64,000 nucleotides of DNA, taken from the NCBI RefSeq assembly GCF_009796765.1, contig NZ_CP047023.1, forward strand, positions 4,509,501 to 4,573,500. The letters are read 5' to 3'. The notes beneath the pieces are model-generated. The model ran no database searches. It was not told the origin of the DNA and saw only the letters and a program-made list of their open reading frames with translations. The stretch's first letter is position 1. Each line of letters opens with the position of its first letter. This document shows positions 48,154 through 57,616 of the stretch, piece by piece. Source of the stretch: Paraglaciecola sp. L3A3. GTDB taxonomy: Bacteria; Pseudomonadota; Gammaproteobacteria; Enterobacterales; Alteromonadaceae. Position numbers and translations under genes: made by a program.

Positions 48154-48579
48154 TTAAAAGAAAACGTTTTCAATTTTAATATAACACGATTTACAAGGCA
48201 TTCCATATTGTGGAATTTCACCTTTTAGATCAATCTGATATGAACGAATACGTGATTCACCAATAAACTCAAAACCACTATCTCGATGATGGTAAAAATA
48301 GCTACCACCATGTTCGGCATCACACAAATAATGACGAATAACTATCAACTTTATCCAGTTGCTGCGCTTCTATATACAAAACCGAACACAACAATGCAGA
48401 TAAGTCTTTTTTAGCATAACCCCATAATATTTAAGGGCGACAGAACGTAGTCCAGGATAATGACTAACAGAAGGTGCCACATCATTTTTTGTCATGGCAT
48501 AATCAATTGAACTACTGGTATCCTGAACAACGTTATCTATCACTAAAATAGGTTGCTGTTCTTGGCCTATATGCAGCAC
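48154..48579 (-). pseudogene. Broken DUF6445-family gene
   Basis: Two open fragments in different frames resemble the ends of a DUF6445 protein: an N-terminal part (QQPILVIDNVVQDTSS, SHYPGLRSVALKYYG) and a C-terminal part (EHGGSYFYHHRDSGFEF, RIRSYQIDLKGEIPQYG). The central half of a normal protein of roughly 230-250 residues is missing. The frame upstream of the first fragment also has a stop, so the N-terminus is damaged too. DUF6445 genes commonly accompany halogenase-like genes and TonB receptors, and this one follows H5 directly in the same direction. Confidence 0.65.
48160..48171. promoter_or_regulatory. Possible LacI-type operator before GH3
   Basis: Perfect 12-bp palindrome GAAAACGTTTTC, 194 bp before the GH3 start. 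The 14-mer AGAAAACGTTTTCA matches the 14-mer before TonB receptor 2 at 12 of 14 bases. It overlaps the last codons of the DUF6445 remnant, so part of the pattern could be inherited coding sequence. Confidence 0.45.
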
Positions 48580-48634
48580 TTCTTAACTCAATTTATTGCT
48601 CAACATATTCTTCGATCGTTGTTAGTAACAACAC

Positions 48635-50137
48635 CTATTTTGCCTTGCAATTTTGATTAATAAATTCTTGGTGTGAAGGCATATAGTTTTTTGATTTATT
48701 AACCACTGACTTTATTCCTTCCATTCGATTATGTAGCTCTTCCTCGCTAAAAATATCTACCAGCGCGTGATAAGAGTCAGGAACGATCCCCTGTCCATAC
48801 ATCACTTCAAACCAACTAAGATCATTGAACATCTCATTATTGAAACGAGCAATACGGCCATTTCGTTTAAATTGTTCAATCTTTTGGGTGAGCTCAACAG
48901 GCACGTCCATAGTTCGGCAATATTTCCAAAAAGGGGAGTCATCTCGTTCTGTTACGTAATAGTGTAAAATCAGAAAATCACGAATACGTTCATACTCAAA
49001 ATCGATTTGGCGGTTATATTCGTCGATATCTTCTTGATCAAAGTTTTTATTTGGGAAGAAACTAAACAGTTTAGACAACGCAGACTGAACTAAGTGAATA
49101 CTAGTAGATTCCAAGGGCTCCATAAAACCGCCAGCCAACCCTAATGCCAAACAATTTTTATTCCAACTTTTACGTCGCTTACCTGTCACAAATTTCAATA
49201 TTCTAGGCTCAGCTAAAGGTTCGCCATCCAAATTATCTAACAAAATTTGGGTAGCTTCTTCATCCGACATGAATTGACTGCAATACACATGCCCATTGCC
49301 AATACGGTTTTGTAAAGGAATACGCCATTGCCAACCAGCTTTGTGTGCAGTAGAACGAGTAAATGGCCAAGGTTCACCAGCACTGGCACAAGGTACTGCA
49401 ACAGCTCTATCACAAGGTAACCAATGTGACCAATCTTCGTATCCTGTATGCAGAGCCTCTTCAATTAGCACGCCTCGAAAACCTGAACAATCAATGAAAA
49501 AGTCAGCCTGATACTCTTGGCCATCATCAAGCTGCACAGAGTGAATAAATCCACTATCACGCAAATTAGTTTTCACTACTTTGCCTTCTGTACGGATCAC
49601 TCCATTACTCTCAGATAATTCACGTAGATATTTAGCATATAAGCCAGCATCGAAGTGAAAAGCATAAGCAATATTAGACAGCGGTGAATTACCCGCATCG
49701 ATAGAGCGCATAAAACGGTTTTCATGGCATGCAGAAGCAGTTAATGTATATTCATCTATGTCGGCAGCTTTGCCTAATGCACGCATTTTCAACCAATATT
49801 GATAGAAATGTACCCCTTCCATATCTTTACCTACATCACCAAAAGCATGGAAATAACTACTGCCTTTTTTATTCCAATTAACAAATTGAATACCTAATTT
49901 AAAGGTAGCCTGAGTTTTACGAACAAAATCATTTTCATCCAAACCGAGAAGTTGATTATAAAGTTGAATTTGCGGGATGGTGGCTTCCCCTACACCAACA
50001 GTACCAATTTGCTCTGACTCCACTAAACGTATCTCACAAAACTCTTGACGTAAAACTTTAGACAGTGCCGCAGCAGCCATCCAGCCGGCGGTTCCGCCGC
50101 CCAAAATTAATATTTTTTTTATCTTATTATTTTGCAT
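48635..50137 (-). CDS. Tryptophan-halogenase-like flavoprotein, H5
   Basis: A 500-residue family member with GGGTAGW near residue 13, Lys80 in TFKLG, the WQWRIP signature, and FMEPLESTS. I chose ATG 50137, 12 nt after GGAG; a GTG at 50155 has no ribosome site. It lies 45 bp after H6 and is the last intact halogenase-like gene of the second array. Like the others it should be a soluble cytoplasmic FADH2-dependent enzyme; the substrate is unknown. Confidence 0.9.
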   Translation of the reverse strand: MQNNKIKKILILGGGTAGWMAAAALSKVLRQEFCEIRLVESEQIGTVGVGEATIPQIQLYNQLLGLDENDFVRKTQATFKLGIQFVNWNKKGSSYFHAFGDVGKDMEGVHFYQYWLKMRALGKAADIDEYTLTASACHENRFMRSIDAGNSPLSNIAYAFHFDAGLYAKYLRELSESNGVIRTEGKVVKTNLRDSGFIHSVQLDDGQEYQADFFIDCSGFRGVLIEEALHTGYEDWSHWLPCDRAVAVPCASAGEPWPFTRSTAHKAGWQWRIPLQNRIGNGHVYCSQFMSDEEATQILLDNLDGEPLAEPRILKFVTGKRRKSWNKNCLALGLAGGFMEPLESTSIHLVQSALSKLFSFFPNKNFDQEDIDEYNRQIDFEYERIRDFLILHYYVTERDDSPFWKYCRTMDVPVELTQKIEQFKRNGRIARFNNEMFNDLSWFEVMYGQGIVPDSYHALVDIFSEEELHNRMEGIKSVVNKSKNYMPSHQEFINQNCKAK

Positions 50138-50182
50138 ATTTAATACATGCTCCACATCATGGGTTGCATAACACTAATCGAC

Positions 50183-51661
50183 TTATGAACGATTAAACTG
50201 ATGATAAAAATCTCGATAATGGGGCATTCCGGCCACAAGTTTATCGATTGATAATTTAATTTTATTCAATGAGTCATGAAGTTGCTCATTACTCATATTC
50301 GATAAATATAAGCTCGATAATTGAGGAATAATCCCCATTCCAGCCAACAATCCATTCCAAGCAACATCACTAACAGCATCAGTATTTGACGTGGTCAAAC
50401 GCCCTAAGCGCTGGAACAAATCCAATCGCTGTTGCAATTTTTTTGAGCGTATCGAAGCGCTAACAAGAGATCCTTGCTCTAAAAACGCATAATGGCACTG
50501 CACATAATCATTTGCCTCAGCAATAAATTGCAGCCATTGATTATTAAACCAAATTTTACTGACATTATTATCGCCAAGTGAAGGATATACTCCCAAAAAC
50601 TGCACCAATGCAGCTTGCACGAAATACAGTTCCGAAAAAAACAACTTACTCATGCTTACATTGCTATTGCCAACTGATAAGCAGTTGCCCTGCCAAGCTT
50701 TGGCGTTCATTTTAAACTTATTTTTTCGATGTACGATTAACTCAACTTTTGAGTCCGACAACGATAAATAATCAGCAAGCCATTGATTGATTTCAACCTC
50801 ACTCACTTGTTGGCTATTATACTCGAGCTGGACACAAGCCTGCTCTGCTAACGGGAGTATTTTCAACCACCCCCAATGTGTAACATGCAACTGATTATAT
50901 GGTTGATCGAGACAAGTTTTATCATCTACCAGACACTCTGCGTATTTATCCCAACAAGAGTCATTACTCTGAGTAGTCACCTCATCATGATTAGCCATAA
51001 AACGAGTCAAATCACCACTACAGTCAATCCAAAAATCAGCAGTTAGCTCATGTTGTCCATCGAGTGTAATTGCTTCAATATCAAAGTCAGCCCCACAGTT
51101 AACAGAAAAACTATTAGCTTTTATAAAAGTGACCTTACGTGCTAAAGCAAATTCTTTTAGCTGCTTTTCATAGTTATTTGCTTCTAAATTAACAGCAAAA
51201 TCTAAAGCTTGTTGTAAATCAGGTCTACTAGCTGGGGGAATAGCAAACTTTCCTTGTTTTGCAGCATGGGCCGCAATACTCGCAGATTCCAATTGTATGG
51301 ACGGGTCACTTCGCTTAAGCCTCAATAAACCTTGTACAAATTCATTATCTTCACCTTGAATCCCAAAATGACCATAGGAAACAAACCAATCACGTTGCTG
51401 GTTGATATACCGCTGCCCAAGGCTAAATGTTCCCTTACACTGCTGCATTATATTTTTAAATGGCAATTTTAATATATTGCACAATGACATAAATTCACTA
51501 CCAGTGGATTCAACCTGTCCAGTATCACCCCCTTTAATTTCAACAGCAGTTATCCGCACTGGTTGGTCTGCAAGTTGTGAGGATAAGATCACAGCTGACA
51601 TCATCAAAGGTAAATGTTGACCGACTAACACAATATGTTTGATTGACATAGATTCATTCAT
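50183..51661 (-). CDS. Divergent halogenase-like paralogue lacking signature residues, H6
   Basis: A 492-residue relative of the neighbouring halogenase-like proteins. The FAD glycine motif reads LVGQHLPLMM, the catalytic lysine is Ser80 (TFSLG), WxWxIP is replaced by GWLKILPL and the PLES segment is lost. The scaffold is kept (ADFWIDCSGDLTRFM, WQGNCLSVGNSN, YVQCHYAFLEQ). The frame is intact. The start overlaps the H7 stop by 4 bp (ATGA), with GGAGG 7 nt upstream, so it is coupled to a canonical partner just as H2 is coupled to H3. Confidence 0.78.
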   Translation of the reverse strand: MNESMSIKHIVLVGQHLPLMMSAVILSSQLADQPVRITAVEIKGGDTGQVESTGSEFMSLCNILKLPFKNIMQQCKGTFSLGQRYINQQRDWFVSYGHFGIQGEDNEFVQGLLRLKRSDPSIQLESASIAAHAAKQGKFAIPPASRPDLQQALDFAVNLEANNYEKQLKEFALARKVTFIKANSFSVNCGADFDIEAITLDGQHELTADFWIDCSGDLTRFMANHDEVTTQSNDSCWDKYAECLVDDKTCLDQPYNQLHVTHWGWLKILPLAEQACVQLEYNSQQVSEVEINQWLADYLSLSDSKVELIVHRKNKFKMNAKAWQGNCLSVGNSNVSMSKLFFSELYFVQAALVQFLGVYPSLGDNNVSKIWFNNQWLQFIAEANDYVQCHYAFLEQGSLVSASIRSKKLQQRLDLFQRLGRLTTSNTDAVSDVAWNGLLAGMGIIPQLSSLYLSNMSNEQLHDSLNKIKLSIDKLVAGMPHYRDFYHQFNRS

Positions 51662-53208
51662 ATTCTGCCTCCATATAAACTTAGTGCAGCATTAGGGTAA
51701 GCACTAAAACCAATTCGCTGAATGTTTTGAATCGCTATGTTGTGGTTTTGCATTTCGCTAGCTGTTTGAGAAACCTGCTCGGCCATTTTATTTAAATAAT
51801 ACTGCAGCTTTTCAACGGGGTAAGTCAACACTCGAGGATCATAATGGAGAGGTAAACTATCTTGACCTAAATACACAGCCAACCAACTCGCAGGCATGAA
51901 TAAACCTTGGCGGTAAGTGGAGATATGAGCACTATGTTGAAAAAGTGTCATCTGTTGCTGCAAAGAATCGGGTATAGGCATATTTTGGCAATAACGCCAA
52001 AATTCTGAATCATTACGTCGATTTAGTTTGTAATGTAAAATTAGAAAATCTCTAACCCGTTCATATTCAGTGTCCAAGTGTCGATTAAAAGCGTTTCTCT
52101 CAACATCGTTAATTTTGTCAGCAGGAAAAAATTCGATCAGTTTTTGAATAGCTATTTGCGTCAAATACAAACTTGTAGACTCGAGTGGCTCTAAAAAACC
52201 GGCTGATAACCCAATCGCAATACAGTTTTTAGACCATGACTTATTACGTTTGCCTGTAGTAAAGCGTAACAACCTTGGGTCGGATAATGCCGGTTCTTCA
52301 AGACCATCGAGCAAAATTGCATGTGCTTCATCATCAGATAAATAATCACCACAAAATACTAATCCATTACCGGTTCGATGCTGAACAGGTACCCGCCATT
52401 GCCAACCCACTTTTTTGGCAGCAGAACGAGTATAAGGAGGTGGATCGATTGTTTTTTCACTGGCAACAGCTAATGCTTTATTGCAAGGCAACCAATGAGT
52501 CCAATCTTGATAACCTGTTTTAAGCGCCTCTTCAATTAATAATCCTCGAAACCCAGAGCAGTCGATAAATAAATCGCCTTCTATCTTTTGTCCCGACTCC
52601 AGCTGAACAGACTGAATATCACCACTATCATCAGCAAGGTTAACCACTGTAACTTTACCCTCGATTGTCCTGACACCTCGTTTAATAGAGTAAGATTTAA
52701 GATATTTAGCATATAAGGTGGCATCTAGGTGAAACGCGTAACTGTAGTCATCTAACAACGCATTTTGATTTTGTTGTTGGTATTGAAATTTTTTCTTTTG
52801 TGCCGCAACTACAGCTATAGAATACTGATCAAATTCAGCTAATTTAAGCCCCTGTTGTTGCTGTAAATGCAACCAATAATGATGAAAATTAATTCCATTA
52901 ATATCATGGCCACTATGGCCAAAGGGATGCATATAGCTACTATCTTTACTACCCCAACCGGTAAACTGAATCGCTAATTTATAGGTTGCTCCGGTAGCAC
53001 GCATAAATTCATTTTCATCAATACCAAGCATCTGATTAAATTGACGAATATGTGGAATAGTTGCTTCACCCACACCAACAGTGCCAATCATATTTGATTC
53101 TATTTGGGTTATTTCAAATTGCATTTTAGGTAAAAATTGAGACAGTCCAGCTGCGGTCATCCAACCTGCAGAACCACCTCCTACAATAACTATTTTCTTT
53201 TTTTTCAT
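51658..53208 (-). CDS. Tryptophan-halogenase-like flavoprotein, H7
   Basis: A 516-residue family member with GGGSAGW near residue 10, Lys77 (TYKLA rather than TFKLG), WQWRVP in place of WQWRIP, and FLEPLESTS. The frame is open to 53289, but that extension runs into a terminator-like hairpin; the ATG at 53208 (MKKKKIVIVGGG) matches the family start. Its ribosome site is weak. First gene of the second halogenase-like run, 131 bp after TonB receptor 2. Confidence 0.88.
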   Translation of the reverse strand: MKKKKIVIVGGGSAGWMTAAGLSQFLPKMQFEITQIESNMIGTVGVGEATIPHIRQFNQMLGIDENEFMRATGATYKLAIQFTGWGSKDSSYMHPFGHSGHDINGINFHHYWLHLQQQQGLKLAEFDQYSIAVVAAQKKKFQYQQQNQNALLDDYSYAFHLDATLYAKYLKSYSIKRGVRTIEGKVTVVNLADDSGDIQSVQLESGQKIEGDLFIDCSGFRGLLIEEALKTGYQDWTHWLPCNKALAVASEKTIDPPPYTRSAAKKVGWQWRVPVQHRTGNGLVFCGDYLSDDEAHAILLDGLEEPALSDPRLLRFTTGKRNKSWSKNCIAIGLSAGFLEPLESTSLYLTQIAIQKLIEFFPADKINDVERNAFNRHLDTEYERVRDFLILHYKLNRRNDSEFWRYCQNMPIPDSLQQQMTLFQHSAHISTYRQGLFMPASWLAVYLGQDSLPLHYDPRVLTYPVEKLQYYLNKMAEQVSQTASEMQNHNIAIQNIQRIGFSAYPNAALSLYGGRI

Positions 53209-53288
53209 ATTAATGAGAATTAACCTTCGAGCACAGAAATTAACACTGTATAACAAATTACTGAGGCAAATATTGATTGATATAAACA

Positions 53289-53320
53289 AAAATGCGCTCT
53301 GATCACCCAGAGCGCATTTT
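53289..53320 (-). terminator. Terminator or attenuator between TonB receptor 2 and H7
   Basis: A perfect 13-bp stem (AAAATGCGCTCTG / CAGAGCGCATTTT) with a 6-nt loop. On the minus strand it starts 19 bp after the receptor stop and is followed by TTTTTGTTT. It would end most receptor transcripts and lower expression of the downstream halogenase-like genes unless they have their own promoter. Confidence 0.85.
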
Positions 53321-53338
53321 ATATAGGTAACTACCTAT

Positions 53339-56300
53339 TTAGAAATTACCACGTACCACCAAAGCAACGCGGCGATCCGATTCAAACCATGACCGACCAG
53401 CTTCTAATCCCTCATTGGAAAGTTGCATGATAGTTTCAGATACCGAGTTAGTCATATTGGTCCCTTGAATGCCCACAGTAATATTATCCGAGACCTTATA
53501 AAAAACAGATCCATCTAACTGACCATGATCGTCATACCATAATGGTACTTTACTAATGACATCACGAGTAGTTAACAAGTACTTAGAGCGCCAGTTATAT
53601 GCTAAACGTGCATTCCACCCATTTTTTTCATACATAGCCACAAAATTAGCAGTATGCTTAGATTGTCCTTGTAATGGCACATTATCTAAGGTGATACGCA
53701 CACCAGGATCTTCATCTGGCTTACCTGCCCAAGATTCGTCCTCGTATTCAATTTCGTTATTCGGCACACCGCTAGCATCAATATAGGTATAAGTCGCTTG
53801 TACACCTAGGCCATCAAATGGTGCAGGTAACTTATCAAAGAATTGTTGATAGGCTAGTTCTAAACCATCCATAGTTCCTTTACCACCGTTTGTTGTTGTC
53901 GAAACCAACACAGTTTGTACCTCTCCATTAGACGGATTAGTAAAAGAACGAGGGAAACCACCTTGAATAAAATAATTACTTAAATCTTTATGGAACAAGG
54001 TTGCACTCAACTGCCCGACATCAGCAAAATACCACTCTAACCCAATATCATATTGAACCGATTCCATAGGCTCCAATAATGGGTTTCCACCACTGCCTGT
54101 CCATGAACCAACATAAGTTTCTAGCAGTAAATTATCTTCAGGTTCTGGTGGATTCTCTGGATCGATAGGTCCTCCAGCTCTTACAGTAGTAATATCACTG
54201 GCACCAAGCGAAGAATAGTTAGTAATATCGCCAATATCAGGTAATGCTACAGCCTTCGATAGAGCAAAACGCGCGATTAACTCATCGCTTAACTCCAGTT
54301 TAAGATTAAAGCTAGGTAAAAACATTTTGAATGTTTTTTCGGCAGCTAAAGCTTCTCTATAATTGTTACCAAAAGCTCTTGATGCGTCAGGTAAATAATT
54401 ATTTTGTTCGCTAATCCAAGCATTGGCTTCAATTACGTTAGCAACAGTTAAACTAGGATCTGCGGTAATTTGTTGAATAATAAAATTAGTTACAATTTCA
54501 GGAGTTAGTTGCACATCACCAATAGATGCCGGCGGTGCGAGCCCTTCTCCAGGAACTAAATCAGGAAAACTAACAAAACCAGATGCATCACGTTTTAATT
54601 CTACATAACGTAAACCAATGTTACCGCTATAACGAATATCGTCATCACTCTCAAAGTTTAATTTTACATAGAGAGCCTTATTGGTTTCTATGGTATTGCT
54701 CACATCACTAGGTGAAAACAAGCCAAATTCAGCGTCTACATCGTCATAATCGGGATAAGGTACCCAGTCACCAGCAGCAGATTGATAAGGTCTAGCACCA
54801 GCGATCACTGAACGAACATAATCTTCCGTTAGATGAATAGTTTTATTACCTGGAATATTTGCAGCATCTCCGCCCATGAAATCAGACCAATCAACACTTT
54901 CATATGAATCTGCCGAAATTTCAGGTGTTGTCGCTAACCAAGATGCGGGTGCTGCACCACTAAACTCAGGACCTAAAGCTCCCCAGTTCCAACCAGTTTT
55001 ACGGATAGTTTGTTCACGTTTTGCGTAACGAACCCCCATCTCAACAGAACTAAGAATACCGGCATCCTCTAGAAAATATTTTCCGTCTAAACGTGCTGCA
55101 ATAGAATCACCTTCAGACCGCTCGTAATGATCCATCGCCGACCGCAAAAAGTATGAATTGGGGTCGTTAAAGTAGTTACTATCACCGGCAGGATCATCTG
55201 AGAAACCAGGATAACCTGTTGCAAAGGCATCAGGATCTGCATCACGAGCACCTAACCAAGGCTCTAAAAAGGCTACGGTAGGACTACCACCTGTTAAATC
55301 ATATTCTTGAGCAATGAAGGTAGCCGTGCTAATCAACACGTCATCATCTTGGGTATCGGCTTTGATATACTGTACATCGCCTGTTAACGTTAAATTATCA
55401 GTCGCCAACCAACGCACATTAAATGAATAATCTTCTACTAGATTACTGGTGTCTTTTACACGGCTTTCAAATTGGTTTATATGTCCCCATTGATTAGCTG
55501 CGTTATCTCCCCATGCTCTAGGTACATGATCAACATTACCATCAGCAACTCTCCAGCCACCAGCGCCCTGAGTGATGGTGCCAGATTCAAAACGTCCCAT
55601 ATCATCAAAGGCAAACTGAGTTCCTTCTAATGGTCGGGAAGCATTTTCTCCAGCTAAATTTTGCTTATAGCCACCTTGATATTTAATTGCTTGTTCATGC
55701 CAAGATAAAGTGGCATCAGAACGAATATACTGGAAGCTAGCTAAAACTGTATCATCAGCACTCTCAAACTGCATCGCTGTAGAAAAACCTTCACGTTCAC
55801 GATGGTCTGTTTTTTGGAGTAAGTTAGCCCCATTTGGCATCCATACTTTACCAGAACCATCACCTACAAAATCTTCTGCGCCAGCAAGCTCACTAGCGTT
55901 ATATTGTACATAGGCATCAGATTGAATACCCTCAGAAGCGCCGTTTAAAGTAGACTTTGCATAATTGATTAGCAAACCAAATTCTGCGCCGCTATCCAAT
56001 TCCCAGCGATCACTATAAAGAACTGAAAATGTAGGGCTCCCTTCTTCTGCAATATCTCCATAAGAGTAATCAGCATTAAACGCAAACACTCGGCCTTGCG
56101 CATCAAATGGTTTACGAGTTCGTAAACTAATGGTACCGCCAATACCACCTTCAATCATATCGGCAGTTTGGCTCTTATATACATCAACCCCCCCCATCAA
56201 CTCAGGGGATACGTCTTGGAAAGACAAACCTCGACCTGAGTTTGCAGTGAAAGAGTCACGACCATTAAATTCAGAGCGAGTTTGGGTCATACCACGTATA

Positions 56301-56650
56301 ATGGCACCTGAACCTTCAACACTAAAATGATCTGGATCATCAGGACCAGAAAAACGCTCAATTGACACACCAGGTAGTCTTTGAATGGCTTCTAAAACAC
56401 TCCGATCTGGTAAAGAACCAATATCAGCAGCGGTAATAGAATCAACAACAGTTTCAGCATTACGTTTTAAATTTTGAGCATTTAAAAGATTGGCACGTGT
56501 GCCCGAAACTTGAATTACCTCTAGTTCAGCATCTTCATCTGTAGCTTCGACCTCTTGTCCTGTGGCAGTCGCACAAATTCCCATAATAGCCAAAGCCATT
56601 AGAGATTTTTTGAAGACTGGAGTGTAATTCTTTTTATTGTGTGCAGTCAT
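53339..56650 (-). CDS. Large TonB-dependent receptor, second glycan locus
   Basis: A 1103-residue outer-membrane receptor of the same class as receptor 1. Signal peptide (LMALAIMGICATATGQ), TonB-box region LEVIQVSGTRANLLNA, plug with SVLEAIQRLPGVSIERF and IEGGIGGTISLRT, barrel with an aromatic final residue (VVRGNF). The frame is open to 56761, but the ATG at 56650 has AAGAGGT upstream and begins directly before a signal peptide. It shares motifs (SEFNGRDSFTANSGRGL versus SEFNGRDAFSANGGRAL in receptor 1), so both come from one subfamily. Substrate probably a beta-glucan or related oligosaccharide, judged from GH3 downstream. Confidence 0.92.
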   Translation of the reverse strand: MTAHNKKNYTPVFKKSLMALAIMGICATATGQEVEATDEDAELEVIQVSGTRANLLNAQNLKRNAETVVDSITAADIGSLPDRSVLEAIQRLPGVSIERFSGPDDPDHFSVEGSGAIIRGMTQTRSEFNGRDSFTANSGRGLSFQDVSPELMGGVDVYKSQTADMIEGGIGGTISLRTRKPFDAQGRVFAFNADYSYGDIAEEGSPTFSVLYSDRWELDSGAEFGLLINYAKSTLNGASEGIQSDAYVQYNASELAGAEDFVGDGSGKVWMPNGANLLQKTDHREREGFSTAMQFESADDTVLASFQYIRSDATLSWHEQAIKYQGGYKQNLAGENASRPLEGTQFAFDDMGRFESGTITQGAGGWRVADGNVDHVPRAWGDNAANQWGHINQFESRVKDTSNLVEDYSFNVRWLATDNLTLTGDVQYIKADTQDDDVLISTATFIAQEYDLTGGSPTVAFLEPWLGARDADPDAFATGYPGFSDDPAGDSNYFNDPNSYFLRSAMDHYERSEGDSIAARLDGKYFLEDAGILSSVEMGVRYAKREQTIRKTGWNWGALGPEFSGAAPASWLATTPEISADSYESVDWSDFMGGDAANIPGNKTIHLTEDYVRSVIAGARPYQSAAGDWVPYPDYDDVDAEFGLFSPSDVSNTIETNKALYVKLNFESDDDIRYSGNIGLRYVELKRDASGFVSFPDLVPGEGLAPPASIGDVQLTPEIVTNFIIQQITADPSLTVANVIEANAWISEQNNYLPDASRAFGNNYREALAAEKTFKMFLPSFNLKLELSDELIARFALSKAVALPDIGDITNYSSLGASDITTVRAGGPIDPENPPEPEDNLLLETYVGSWTGSGGNPLLEPMESVQYDIGLEWYFADVGQLSATLFHKDLSNYFIQGGFPRSFTNPSNGEVQTVLVSTTTNGGKGTMDGLELAYQQFFDKLPAPFDGLGVQATYTYIDASGVPNNEIEYEDESWAGKPDEDPGVRITLDNVPLQGQSKHTANFVAMYEKNGWNARLAYNWRSKYLLTTRDVISKVPLWYDDHGQLDGSVFYKVSDNITVGIQGTNMTNSVSETIMQLSNEGLEAGRSWFESDRRVALVVRGNF

Positions 56651-56838
56651 AAATGTTACCTCTTGTATGTTAAGAGTTACATCCAACCAATCAGCTGTAA
56701 CTCTAGTAGAAATGTTTCCAACAACCTTTATATCGATGGAACTGTGTTCAATTAGCGTCAAATAAAACGGTTACAAATGAACAGATGTTTTTATAAATAG
56801 TTTGCATTGTTATTATCTTAGTTTGACTACTATGCCAA

Positions 56839-56852
56839 TGAAAACGATTTCA
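56839..56852. promoter_or_regulatory. Possible LacI-type operator before TonB receptor 2
   Basis: TGAAAACGATTTCA, a near-palindrome with central CG, 189 bp before the receptor start and 12 of 14 bases like the site before GH3. Suggests one repressor for both transcription units of this locus. Nothing else is seen between 56651 and the mobile element at 56996. Confidence 0.5.
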
Positions 56853-56995
56853 GTCAAACATTTGCAACAACTAGTTAACATTTATTTCCATCTTATTTGC
56901 AGAATAATTAACTACAAGCCTAGTTAATAAAAACTTAATTGAATCAAAGTGGTAATAATATTTCTCATGAATAAACTCATAAAGATTTATTAAAT

Positions 56996-57616
56996 AACCT
57001 GAATACTGGATAAGCCGAACCTCTCGATAACGCTCTTTTTGTGCCTAGCGGCGTTGGATTGTCCTGGGGCTATTGACCTTCTCTATATTTTTTACAGTGA
57101 GTTGTGCGCTATTTATACAATGAATCACGATTGTGAAGTAGAAATACCGCACAAACGCTGCTTGTTATGTTTTAAAGAAAGTAGGTCGTCCTATACACAT
57201 AGGACTCTTTATTCACTACATCCATGTAGTTCACCTGCAAGCAGGCTAGCTAAAGCTATTCAAAAATGTTCCATACATTATTTGTGTTGTTGATTTTTGA
57301 CTTAATCCACCATTAGGCCTAAACAAAAACATCGGGAGTGTTTTTAAACAGCTTTGCTGGCTTTAGCGTAAGGCAGGATGCCTAGAGTAAACCAGCGCCG
57401 CGATTAAAAAGCGTTTAGTTACAACAAAATTTATACTGAAAAGATTAACAGTCCCTGATAACACGTTATGACGTAAGACAATCCGCCTTGCTATCCACGA
57501 AAAATTTCGTCACCGAGTGAGCATTCGGGTCAGGGATATGGACGAATGTGATTAAGCTATTGAACTATATTGTTAATATTTAGCTTGAACGATACTTCTT
57601 ATCCAGAACTCAGGTT
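56996..57616. mobile_element. MITE-like element copy B (complete, with 318-bp extra segment)
   Basis: Ends are 19-bp inverted repeats, AACCTGAATACTGGATAAG on the left and CTTATCCAGAACTCAGGTT on the right, differing at two places. TA flanks the inner ACCTGA...TCAGGT on both sides. The internal sequence aligns with copies A and C. A segment of 318 bp between two ATTTATAC octamers (57111-57118, 57429-57436) is absent from A. No transposase gene; short frames inside look accidental. The stretch 57617-57847 shows no gene. Confidence 0.8.

Noticed and set aside
57039..57293. Open frame of 84 codons inside MITE copy B
   Set aside because: It is not preserved in copies A or C and has no ribosome site or recognisable domain.
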